Assembly: GCF_946479965.1 (NCBI RefSeq)
Contig: NZ_CAMLHX010000025.1
Span: forward strand, 1-58,113
Reading direction: 5' to 3'
Length of the DNA stretch: 58,113 bases
Origin: an uncultured Mucilaginibacter sp.
Lineage (GTDB): Bacteria > Bacteroidota > Bacteroidia > Sphingobacteriales > Sphingobacteriaceae
A program made the position numbers and the translations under genes. Positions 1 to 7,239 of the stretch are shown here, one piece after another. The notes below the pieces were generated by a model. That model was not told the DNA's origin, ran no database searches, and worked only from the letters and a program-made list of their open reading frames with translations. Each line of letters opens with the position of its first letter. Position 1 is the first letter of the stretch.

Positions 1-1767
1 GGCCGCATTGTCAATGCCCGAATACAAACGCTCATTCAGCTGTTTTATTTCTGCCTCCAGCTGAGTAATGTCAATATTCAACGCATCCAACTCTTTTTGT
101 TCCTTAAAACTTAATTTGTTTTTTGGCTGAGCTGTCGGAGCGCTAACTGCTTTAGTGTCCTCTTTTTTGTTTTGCTGCTTTTCTTCTTCAAGATCTATGC
201 GGTAAGACGAGTAATTGCCGTTGTAAATCCTAACATGGCCTTTCTCCTCCATTATAAATAACTGATCGGTGAGTTTATCAAGCAAATACCTGTCGTGCGA
301 TACCAGCATTAAAACGCCGGTATAATTCGTCAAAAACTCTTCCAAAACATTTAAGGTATCAATGTCCAAATCGTTGGTGGGCTCATCCAGTATTAAAAAG
401 TTAGGGTTTTTCATCAGGATGTGCATCAATTGCAGCCTTTTTTTCTCGCCACCACTCAGCTTTGATATAAAGCCGTACTGTTTCGCCGGCGGAAAAAGAA
501 AAAGCGTAAGCAACGCCGAGGCCGAAATGGTTTTACCATCGGCCATGGTTATAAACTCCGCTACGTTCTTTACTATATCAATAACGCGCTCGTCCTCCTT
601 AAATTGAATACCCGATTGGTGAAAATAGCCCATAACAGTTGTTTCACCCTTTTCTATATACCCACTGTCGGGTTTAAGCGAACCTGTTATGGTATTAAGC
701 AGCGTTGATTTTCCGCTTCCGTTTTTACCTGCCAGGCCAATACGGTCGCCTTTTTTAAATACGTAATTAAAATGGTCTATATATGTATTGCCATTAAAGG
801 CCTTACTAATATTATGTAGCTCCATTATTTTATTGCCTTGCCTTGCGGTTTTAACGCTTAATTCCACATTTACTTTTGGACCAGCGTTTTTTGTCTTGGC
901 ATCAAGGTCATAAAAAGCTTCTATCCGGGCTTTTGATTTTGTTCCCCTGGCCTGCGGCTGTCTGCGCATCCATTCTAACTCTTTCTTTAATAAGTTGGAG
1001 TTTTTTTGAAATGTGGCCTCGTCCGAAGCATCGCGTTCTGCCTTTCTTTCCAGATAATAGGCATAATTGCCATTATAAGGAACAAACTTACCTTTATCTA
1101 TCTCCAGGATCTCGTTACACACATTGTCCAGGAAATATCTGTCGTGCGTAACCATCAATATGGTTTTGTTGCCTTCGGTAAGCAATTTTTCCAGCCACTC
1201 TATAGTATCAATATCCAGATGGTTGGTAGGCTCATCTAAAACATACAATTCCGGGTCCTCAATTAGTAATCTCGCCAAGGCAAGCCGTTTTTTCTGTCCG
1301 CCGGATAGCGTATCTATTTTCTGGTTAAGATGATGGATGTCCAATCGCCCCAAAATGGTCTTTATTTTATATTCATATTCCCAGGCATCGGTCTCGCTAA
1401 GCTCTTCCATCACTTTTTCGAGGGCTTTTGCATTGTCTGGGTCGTTTTCCAGCAACTCCTCATACTTGCGGATAGCCTGCTGCTGTACGTTATCAGCATG
1501 GAAAATATAATCGCTAATAGTAACAGAGTTTTTAAAACCCGGGTCCTGCTCCAGGTAGCCCATACGCAAGTCACGGCTTTGTACTACCTTTCCTTCGGTT
1601 GGGGCCAATAAGCCGGCCAGGAGCTTTAGCAAAGTAGATTTGCCCGCGCCGTTTATTCCAACCAAGGCTACCCGCCTGCCGCGGTTAATACCAATGGTTT
1701 GGTTTTTAAATAGCCAATTGTCATGAAATGAATGTCCGATATTCTCGGCAGATATATAAGTACTCAC
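1..1767 (-). CDS. ABC-F family ATPase (Uup/EttA-like), 3' end cut by window edge
   Basis: This is a soluble ABC-F protein with two ATP-binding domains and no membrane segments; such proteins act on ribosomes or DNA rather than in transport. The first Walker A reads GINGAGKST and the second GKNGSGKST. Each domain has a signature (LSGGQKKR, LSGGEKKR) and a Walker B followed by DEPTN. After the second domain comes the charged, Q/K-rich linker that leads to the C-terminal coiled coil of Uup-type members; it runs off the left edge, so 589 codons are visible. The start is GTG at 1767, whose bases overlap the TGA of the upstream gene (GTGA), so the two are probably translationally coupled. Uup is more likely than EttA because of the C-terminal extension, but that call is not certain. 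Confidence 0.92.
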   Translation of the reverse strand, partial: MSTYISAENIGHSFHDNWLFKNQTIGINRGRRVALVGINGAGKSTLLKLLAGLLAPTEGKVVQSRDLRMGYLEQDPGFKNSVTISDYIFHADNVQQQAIRKYEELLENDPDNAKALEKVMEELSETDAWEYEYKIKTILGRLDIHHLNQKIDTLSGGQKKRLALARLLIEDPELYVLDEPTNHLDIDTIEWLEKLLTEGNKTILMVTHDRYFLDNVCNEILEIDKGKFVPYNGNYAYYLERKAERDASDEATFQKNSNLLKKELEWMRRQPQARGTKSKARIEAFYDLDAKTKNAGPKVNVELSVKTARQGNKIMELHNISKAFNGNTYIDHFNYVFKKGDRIGLAGKNGSGKSTLLNTITGSLKPDSGYIEKGETTVMGYFHQSGIQFKEDERVIDIVKNVAEFITMADGKTISASALLTLFLFPPAKQYGFISKLSGGEKKRLQLMHILMKNPNFLILDEPTNDLDIDTLNVLEEFLTNYTGVLMLVSHDRYLLDKLTDQLFIMEEKGHVRIYNGNYSSYRIDLEEEKQQNKKEDTKAVSAPTAQPKNKLSFKEQKELDALNIDITQLEAEIKQLNERLYSGIDNAA

Positions 1768-2420
1768 GCGTTTCCCTCTATTTGATCGGTTGTATATATA
1801 GATACACCTTTCTTTTCTTTTAATGATAGTTTATACATTGCTTTAGCTACGGTTAGCCCTGCAATGCTTCGATATTTTTTTAAGCCGCCAATCAATAGCG
1901 GCTCAATAACTTTTAAAACAACCGAAGCTATCCGCTCCCCGGTCCGTTGATTTTTTCTTCGTCCGGTTAAAAAGGACGGTTGATAAATAAACAGGCTATC
2001 AACACCGGCGTTTTTCAAGTCGCTCTCGGTTTTACCCTTTGTTTTTAAATAAAAGTTAGATGACGATTCATTCGCCCCTATTGCAGACACAAAATGAAAT
2101 TGCACCACTCCCTTAGTTCTGGCAGATTTAGCCAGGTTAACCGGGTAATCGTGGTCTATTTTATAATACACCTCCTTATCCGGCGTTTTTTTCAACGTTG
2201 TACCTAAACAACAAAATAACACGTCGCCTTGCAAATACTGTTCATATGAGCCCACATCGTCAAAATCCACAATTTCCTGCTGCAGTTTTCTATGCTTTGT
2301 TTTTAACCTCTTCCTGCCAAGGCTGATAACTTTTTCGTATTCGTTATAATACAGCAACATAGTCAGCAGTTTACTGCCAATTAGTCCGCTTGCGCCCGTG
2401 ATAATTGCGGTTTTGGTCAT
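1764..2420 (-). CDS. NAD(P)-binding Rossmann-fold oxidoreductase (atypical SDR, HTATIP2-like)
   Basis: A 218-residue protein starting MTKTAIITGASGLIG, the glycine-rich NAD(P)-binding loop of extended/atypical short-chain dehydrogenases. Later segments (DVLFCCLGTTLKKT, FHFVSAIGAN, YQPSFLTGRR) match the NAD-dependent epimerase-like proteins related to TIP30/HTATIP2; the substrate is unknown. The reading frame is open to 2489, but the start at 2420 is preferred. It begins exactly at the Rossmann beta strand, and a promoter-like TATTTTTG lies at 2441-2448, which would place the longer start upstream of transcription. It is followed by the ABC-F gene with a 4-base overlap and is divergent from pirin. 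Confidence 0.8.
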   Translation of the reverse strand: MTKTAIITGASGLIGSKLLTMLLYYNEYEKVISLGRKRLKTKHRKLQQEIVDFDDVGSYEQYLQGDVLFCCLGTTLKKTPDKEVYYKIDHDYPVNLAKSARTKGVVQFHFVSAIGANESSSNFYLKTKGKTESDLKNAGVDSLFIYQPSFLTGRRKNQRTGERIASVVLKVIEPLLIGGLKKYRSIAGLTVAKAMYKLSLKEKKGVSIYTTDQIEGNA

Positions 2421-2440
2421 TATGAACAAATTTCTTCGCG

Positions 2441-2448
2441 CAAAAATA
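2441..2448 (-). promoter_or_regulatory. -7 element of the oxidoreductase/ABC-F operon
   Basis: On the minus strand these bases read TATTTTTG, a full match to the Bacteroidota -7 consensus TAnnTTTG, about 20 bases before the ATG at 2420. I see no clear TTTG -33 box. Inference from position and consensus only. Confidence 0.4.
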
Positions 2449-2476
2449 CACATAAAAATAATTGGAATAAATATTG

Positions 2477-2490
2477 TGTGTTTAAACACA
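2477..2490. promoter_or_regulatory. 14-bp perfect palindrome in the divergent SDR/pirin region
   Basis: TGTGTTTAAACACA is a perfect inverted repeat with no spacer. It lies directly upstream of the AAGGAG-like ribosome binding site of the pirin gene. It could be an operator for a dimeric regulator, but no regulator is encoded next to it. Confidence 0.3.
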
Positions 2491-2502
2491 TAAAGGAGAC
2501 AA

Positions 2503-3213
2503 ATGAAAACGATATTCTATCCCGCTAATGAGCGTGGCACAAGCGATCATGGATGGCTTAAGGCAAATTTCTCATTCAGTTTTGCATCATATTATCATCC
2601 CGATAAGATACATTTTGGTGCATTGCGTGTTTTGAACGACGACATTATAGCCGGCGGAATGGGTTTTGGAACACATCCGCATGATAATATGGAGATAATT
2701 ACCATACCACTTGCCGGCGCGTTGGAGCACAAGGACAGCTTGGGCAACAAGGGAGTTATACATGCAGGCGAAGTGCAGGTAATGTCAGCAGGCACCGGCG
2801 TACAACATTCCGAGTTCAATCACTCAAAAACGGAAGCGGCAAATACTTTGCAGATATGGCTTTTTCCGAGGGAGAGAAATGTTGAGCCAAGGTATGATCA
2901 GAAAGACTTTTCCGCATCATTTAAGCAAAATGAGCTGACTATGCTTATATCACCGGATAAAAATGCCGATTCGCTGTGGATCAACCAGGATGCGACATTT
3001 TCTATGGGAAATTTTGATGCCGGGCAGCAATTACATTACAACATTACCCGGCCCGAAAACGGTGTGTATCTATTCGTTTTAGAAGGTGCGGTGAAAATAA
3101 ACGACCATGTACTAAACAAAAAGGACGCTATTGGTGTTTATGATATCAGTTCAATTGTTATTGATACTCAGGAAAGTACCCGATTACTTATTATTGACGT
3201 ACCAATGCTGTAA
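2503..3213 (+). CDS. Pirin family protein (bicupin)
   Basis: A 236-residue bicupin of the pirin/YhaK/YhhW family. The N-terminal cupin carries the usual metal ligands: His58 and His60 in THPHDNMEI, and His102 and Glu104 in QHSEFNHS. Family members bind Fe or another metal and some show quercetin 2,3-dioxygenase activity; the natural substrate is usually unknown. The C-terminal half (IWLFPRERNVEPRY onwards) is the second, degenerate cupin found in YhaK-type members. The start is supported by a good Shine-Dalgarno (AAAGGAGA) 6 bases before the ATG, which is unusual in this window. Transcribed alone, divergent from the oxidoreductase gene. Confidence 0.9.
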   Translation: MKTIFYPANERGTSDHGWLKANFSFSFASYYHPDKIHFGALRVLNDDIIAGGMGFGTHPHDNMEIITIPLAGALEHKDSLGNKGVIHAGEVQVMSAGTGVQHSEFNHSKTEAANTLQIWLFPRERNVEPRYDQKDFSASFKQNELTMLISPDKNADSLWINQDATFSMGNFDAGQQLHYNITRPENGVYLFVLEGAVKINDHVLNKKDAIGVYDISSIVIDTQESTRLLIIDVPML

Positions 3214-3303
3214 AGCCGAGCCCTCCTGTCTGAGATCATCCAGTTGAATTTCGAAAACAAATAATCAAAACTTTGTTTTTAGTAAAATTTAAGATATGAT
3301 CCT

Positions 3304-4083
3304 ATGGAGAATGATATAGCAATTCCGGGGTGGAAAAAGTGGCTGGAAGATATTGGCGAGCAGGTAACGTTTTTCACCCGGTTTATCAGAAATATTTTTG
3401 CCGGCGGCTTTGAATGGTCAGAGTTTGTACGCCAGTGTTATGAGATAGGATACCGGTCAATGACCTTGGTCGGTATCACATCTTTTATAATGGGTGTAGT
3501 ACTCATTTTGCAGCTTCGGCCCACCCTGGTTGATTTTGGCGCTGCCAGCATGCTGCCTAAAACACTTTCGGTATCATTTGTACGAGAAATAGGGCCCGTA
3601 ATTATAGGCATTATCTGCGCGGGTAAAATAGCATCAAGTATTGGTGCCGAGCTGGGCAGCATGAAAGTGACCGAACAGCTGGAAGCTATGGAGGTGTCGG
3701 GAGCCAACCCAACGCAATACCTGGTAGTTACCCGGATATTGGCTACAACCCTTATGGTGCCCGTATTGTCGCTTATTGGCGACGCAATAGGCCTCTTTGG
3801 AGGCTTCCTCGCCATTAATCTGAATGATCATATGAGTCTGTCGCTGTACTCAAAAAAAGTTATAGCTGCGCTGGATTATACAGACTTCATCCCGGCGCTT
3901 GTCAAAACTATTTTCTTCGGCTTTGCTATCGGCTTTGTAGGCTGCTATAAAGGCGTAAACTCAAGTAAGGGAACTGCCAGTGTAGGTATAGCAGCCAATT
4001 CAGCAGTAGTAACGGCGTCGTTATGGATTTTTGTTATTGACGCCATTGCCGTACAAGTAACCAGTTTATTGTTTTACAGGTAA
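3304..4083 (+). CDS. mlaE: MlaE-type ABC transporter permease (MCE/phospholipid transport)
   Basis: A 259-residue integral membrane protein of the MlaE/YrbE family: an amphipathic N-terminal part, then about five or six hydrophobic segments. Family hallmarks visible include the stretch FVREIGPVIIGIICAGKIAS and the EQLEAMEVSGANPTQYLV segment that docks on the ATPase. It is the permease of an MCE-type lipid transporter, moving phospholipids between inner and outer membranes. It is the first of three tightly packed genes: the ATPase starts 1 base after its stop. No MlaB (STAS) or MlaC (periplasmic carrier) gene is present here, which is common in Bacteroidota Mla loci. Confidence 0.93.
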   Translation: MENDIAIPGWKKWLEDIGEQVTFFTRFIRNIFAGGFEWSEFVRQCYEIGYRSMTLVGITSFIMGVVLILQLRPTLVDFGAASMLPKTLSVSFVREIGPVIIGIICAGKIASSIGAELGSMKVTEQLEAMEVSGANPTQYLVVTRILATTLMVPVLSLIGDAIGLFGGFLAINLNDHMSLSLYSKKVIAALDYTDFIPALVKTIFFGFAIGFVGCYKGVNSSKGTASVGIAANSAVVTASLWIFVIDAIAVQVTSLLFYR

Positions 4084-4084
4084 T

Positions 4085-4876
4085 ATGGAGCAACAAACTA
4101 CAATAGCCAATCCAAAGCAAACTGCCGGTAAACCATCGGACGAGATTGTTATAAGTATTAAAGGCCTTAAAAAATCATTTGGCTCAAAGCATGTGCTTAA
4201 AGACATTAACCTGGAAGTTAAACGAGGCGAGAATGTGGTTGTGTTGGGACGTTCAGGCCAGGGTAAATCAGTTACTATTCAATGTATAGTGGGCATGCTA
4301 GCGCCCGACGAGGGTAAGCTTTGCGTATTAGGTAGCGAAGTAAGTGAAATGGAAGAAAAGGAACTAAAGGAGTTGCGAACCAAGATCGGGTTTCTGTTTC
4401 AAAGCGGCGCTTTGTATGATTCTATGACCGTTAGAGAGAACCTCGAGTTTCCGCTAACCAGGGTACTTAAAATAAAAGATCAAACGGAGTTAGACAGCCG
4501 CGTTGAAGAAGTATTGGAGGGTGTGGGCCTGGCCGACGCGGCAGAGAAGCTGCCATCCGATCTTTCAGGCGGCATGCGCAAGCGTATTGGCTTAGCCCGA
4601 ACTCTTATTGTCAAGCCGGAGATAATGCTGTATGACGAGCCTACAACGGGCCTTGACCCCATTACTTCGCGCGAGATAAGTGAGCTTATATTGAATATGC
4701 AAAAGAAATATAAAACAACTTCCATCATTATTACCCACGATATGGAATGCGCCCGTATTACTGCGGACAGGGTTGTAATTATGGAGGATGGTGTATACAT
4801 AGCCGAGGGTTCATTTGAGGAGCTGCAACGGTCGAATAATAAAACAGTAAAAGATTTTTTTAAAGACGTATCATGA
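4085..4876 (+). CDS. mlaF: MlaF-type ABC transporter ATP-binding protein
   Basis: A 263-residue ABC ATPase. Walker A is GRSGQGKS (residues 55-62), the Q-loop Gln is at 106, the signature is LSGGMRKR (160-167), and Walker B is IMLYDE (180-185) followed by PTTGLDP and the H-loop His218. GMRKR in the signature is characteristic of the MlaF family rather than of general importers. An N-terminal extension of about 20 residues precedes the first beta strand. It powers the MlaE permease encoded just upstream. Its stop overlaps the start of the MCE gene (ATGA at 4873-4876), indicating translational coupling within the operon. Confidence 0.94.
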   Translation: MEQQTTIANPKQTAGKPSDEIVISIKGLKKSFGSKHVLKDINLEVKRGENVVVLGRSGQGKSVTIQCIVGMLAPDEGKLCVLGSEVSEMEEKELKELRTKIGFLFQSGALYDSMTVRENLEFPLTRVLKIKDQTELDSRVEEVLEGVGLADAAEKLPSDLSGGMRKRIGLARTLIVKPEIMLYDEPTTGLDPITSREISELILNMQKKYKTTSIIITHDMECARITADRVVIMEDGVYIAEGSFEELQRSNNKTVKDFFKDVS

Positions 4877-5751
4877 AAATAACGCAGGGACAAAAAGTAA
4901 AAATAGGATTATTCACTGCCCTGGGCCTTTTGGTACTGGTAGCGGGAGTATTCTTTATAGGCAACCAAAAAAGCTTGTTCAATTCAACGTTTGGCATTAA
5001 CGGTGTATTTAACAACGTTAATGGCCTGCAGATAGGCAACAACGTGCGGTTTGCCGGGATAAACGTAGGTGTTGTTGATGATATCCAGATAATTAATGAC
5101 ACTGCCGTGCGGGTTGATCTGATGGTAAAGACAGATGTCAAGAAATTTATTAAACGCGATGCGCGCATGGCTATAGGCAGCGATGGTTTAATGGGCGATA
5201 AACTGGTAACTATACTGCCGGGGGGAGCAAATACCACCCAAATGGTTGAAGAGGGATCTCAAATAGCCGCGGTGAATCCGATGGATATGGATAAGGTGAT
5301 GAACAGGCTGGGTAAAATTGCTGATAATACCGGTAATCTTATTGAAAGCCTGTCAAGCATAGTAGGCAAAATAGATAAAGGGAAGGGCAGTATTGGCAAG
5401 CTTTTAAACAGCGATAAGATGGCTACCGACCTTGAAGGAACAATAACCGAGGCGCGCTCAACCATAAATACCGTGCATAAAACCTCGGCTACATTAAACG
5501 AAGACCTTAAAGCCGCACAAGGAAACTTCCTGCTAAAGGGTTTCTTTAATAAAAAGAAGAAAGCGGAGCAGGCAAAATTAGACTCTATAAAGAAGGCCAA
5601 GGAAAACGCCGTCAAAGCCGCTGAAAAAGCTAAAAAGGATCAAGCCAAAGCTGCAGAGAAAGCTCAGAAGGAAGCAGCCAAACTTGCAAAGAAGCAACAG
5701 GAAGAGGCGGCCGAAGCAGCAGAGAAAGCGCGCAAGGCAGCCGGAAACTAG
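4873..5751 (+). CDS. mlaD: MlaD/MCE-domain protein with a Lys/Ala-rich helical tail
   Basis: A 292-residue MCE protein. One N-terminal membrane anchor (about residues 9-30) is followed by a single MCE domain (about 38-118, including INGVFNNVNGLQIGNNVRF and GSDGLMGDK). A helical linker comes next, and then a tail (about 216-292) made almost entirely of Lys, Ala, Glu and Gln in repeated AEKAKK-like units. MCE proteins form hexameric rings that carry lipid between membranes; the anchor places it in the inner membrane facing the periplasm. The Lys/Ala tail resembles TolA-like long helices and is longer than in proteobacterial MlaD (about 180 residues). Last gene of the operon, followed by a terminator at 5757-5791. 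Confidence 0.92.
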   Translation: MKITQGQKVKIGLFTALGLLVLVAGVFFIGNQKSLFNSTFGINGVFNNVNGLQIGNNVRFAGINVGVVDDIQIINDTAVRVDLMVKTDVKKFIKRDARMAIGSDGLMGDKLVTILPGGANTTQMVEEGSQIAAVNPMDMDKVMNRLGKIADNTGNLIESLSSIVGKIDKGKGSIGKLLNSDKMATDLEGTITEARSTINTVHKTSATLNEDLKAAQGNFLLKGFFNKKKKAEQAKLDSIKKAKENAVKAAEKAKKDQAKAAEKAQKEAAKLAKKQQEEAAEAAEKARKAAGN

Positions 5752-5756
5752 AAATA

Positions 5757-5791
5757 AAAAAAGGCGACTCCGATTAAGAGGCGCCTTTTTT
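5757..5791. terminator. Bidirectional rho-independent terminator
   Basis: A run of A, then GGCG-A-CTC, a 7-base loop, GAG-G-CGCC and a run of T. The stem is symmetrical with A and T tracts on both sides, so it can end both the mla operon (plus) and the convergent peroxidase gene (minus). Confidence 0.85.
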
Positions 5792-5806
5792 ATCAATATA
5801 AAGCGA

Positions 5807-6316
5807 TTATATTTTTGATGTAATAGATGGGTCTAGCGGTACTGTTGCCGAGCGGTACCGGTGTATTAGCTTGCCATTCTCATCCAACAAAAACTTTTCA
5901 AAGTTCCATTTAATTTCGCCTGTAAAATCAGGGTTTTCTGTTTCTGTAAGATACTTAAACAGCGGCGCAATGTCTGCTCCTTTTACGCTGATCTTTTCAG
6001 AGATGGTAAATTTAACACCATGGGTTGCAGTGCAAGCTTTTATATCAGCAACTGTACCAGGCTCCTGGTTAGCAAAATTATTTGCCGGGAAACCAATTAC
6101 AACCAACTTGTCTTTGTATAAGTCAGCCAGTTTTTGTAGATCAGCATACTGCTTGGTATAACCACACTTTGACGCAGTATTAACGATCAGTATTTTTTTG
6201 CCTTTGTATTTGGCCAATGAAAAGTCATCGCCATCAAGGGTTTTTAATTTAAAATCGTAAACCGAGGCTGGTGCAGCCAGTAAAACGAATGCTAACAGGA
6301 ATCCTAAAAATTTCAT
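5807..6316 (-). CDS. Glutathione peroxidase family protein (Cys type), exported
   Basis: A 169-residue peroxidase of the GPx family. An N-terminal hydrophobic signal (MKFLGFLLAFVLLAAPAS) implies export. The peroxidatic Cys51 sits in TASKCGYT, where selenocysteine is found in animal enzymes; the other catalytic residues are Gln84 (in NQEPG) and Trp137 and Asn138 (in KWNFEKFL). Cys95, just after NQEPG, fits the resolving cysteine of thioredoxin-dependent GPx enzymes, so thioredoxin rather than glutathione is the probable reductant. Role: removal of H2O2 or lipid hydroperoxides. Transcribed singly, ending at the shared terminator. Confidence 0.93.
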   Translation of the reverse strand: MKFLGFLLAFVLLAAPASVYDFKLKTLDGDDFSLAKYKGKKILIVNTASKCGYTKQYADLQKLADLYKDKLVVIGFPANNFANQEPGTVADIKACTATHGVKFTISEKISVKGADIAPLFKYLTETENPDFTGEIKWNFEKFLLDENGKLIHRYRSATVPLDPSITSKI

Positions 6317-6367
6317 CTTCTTATATTTAAAGTAAACAATAGTAACGCGTTAATAATGTAAAATTAA

Positions 6368-6796
6368 TCAATTAAAAACACGTTTAGTCAAATAATAGTC
6401 TTCTTTTAAGCTCATTTTTTTCTTAGCCGCAGTGGTTTTGTCTGTATAACCGACTAAGTGCAGGGCTCCATGAATAATTACACGGTGTAGCTCATCAGTT
6501 TCGGACACCGAGAACTTTTCAGCGTTTTCCTTTATCCTCGGTATCGAAATAAAAATATCGCCGGTTATCAACCCCTGCTCCTCAGAATTATCAAACGTAA
6601 TAATATCTGTATAGGTGTCGTGGTCAAGGTACTGCTGATTCATTTTAAGCAAATATTCATCGGAGCATAAAACATAAGTAAGCTCATCCAGCCGAAAACC
6701 TTCCTCGGCAATAGCGGCCTTAATCCACTGTTTTACCTTTATTTTATCCCGGAGCTTATATACTATATCTTCTTCAAAAAAATTTATAGCCGGCAT
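6368..6796 (-). CDS. ybeY: rRNA maturation RNase YbeY (endoribonuclease)
   Basis: A 142-residue YbeY/UPF0054 protein involved in 16S rRNA 3'-end maturation and ribosome quality control. The metal site is in HGALHLVGYTD: His109 and His113 are present, but the position of the third histidine in the classical HGxxHLxGYDH motif is Asp119. From memory, Bacteroidota YbeY proteins commonly have Asp here, so I read it as a lineage variant and not decay. Other family blocks present are the LNQQYL-like segment and TDIITFD. Its ATG overlaps the upstream stop by one base (TAATG), so it is coupled to the ATPase gene. Confidence 0.9.
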   Translation of the reverse strand: MPAINFFEEDIVYKLRDKIKVKQWIKAAIAEEGFRLDELTYVLCSDEYLLKMNQQYLDHDTYTDIITFDNSEEQGLITGDIFISIPRIKENAEKFSVSETDELHRVIIHGALHLVGYTDKTTAAKKKMSLKEDYYLTKRVFN

Positions 6797-7239
6797 TATA
6801 TCTTAAATAGCAGTTCCACCTCGTTGCCTTTGGCATTAAATACAACCTGATCTGCCAGGTGCTTTACAATAAACACGCCCCGTCCGGCCAAATTCTCCAG
6901 GTTCTCGGGCGCTGTTGGGTCGGCAAGATTAGTATAGTCAAACCCCTCTCCTTCATCGGTAATGGTCCATGTTGTTCTTCTGCCGTAAACTTCCGCGTTA
7001 ATTATAACTTTCTTCTCCGGATCTAACTTATTGCCGTGTACTATAGCGTTGGTGGCAACTTCGTTAAGGCAGGTCATCATGTTAGCAAAAGTATCTTCGC
7101 TTATCTGGTACTTGTCCGCTATCTCCTCCACCAGGTTCTCTAACTGTGTAATGCTCTCCAGCTTTGACGGAAGTTGTAGCGTATACAATTCTGTGGGCTG
7201 AGTGGCGGCTTGCATATTAGTTGATGTTAAGTTGGTCAA
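6796..7239 (-). CDS. RsbW-like HATPase (anti-sigma factor / serine kinase type)
   Basis: A 147-residue stand-alone GHKL ATPase. The N-box is NEVATNAIVHGN, followed by the G1 box DEGEGFD and G2 box GRGVFIVKHL; it lacks any histidine phospho-acceptor domain. This is the architecture of RsbW/SpoIIAB-type anti-sigma factors and switch-protein kinases; no partner STAS protein or sigma factor is adjacent. The frame opens at 7239, overlapping the upstream gene by 23 bases. An ATG at 7215, two bases after that gene's stop (TAATATG), is an equally good start and gives 139 residues. It is sandwiched between the DUF4175 gene and ybeY in one transcription unit. Confidence 0.85.
   Translation of the reverse strand: MTNLTSTNMQAATQPTELYTLQLPSKLESITQLENLVEEIADKYQISEDTFANMMTCLNEVATNAIVHGNKLDPEKKVIINAEVYGRRTTWTITDEGEGFDYTNLADPTAPENLENLAGRGVFIVKHLADQVVFNAKGNEVELLFKI

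Noticed and set aside
362..1611. Plus-strand frames opposite the ABC-F gene
   Set aside because: The minus frame shows all ABC-F motifs in order; the plus frames show none.
6368..6796. ybeY as inactive because the third His is Asp
   Set aside because: The rest of the motif is intact, and the change is probably a lineage variant that keeps a metal ligand.
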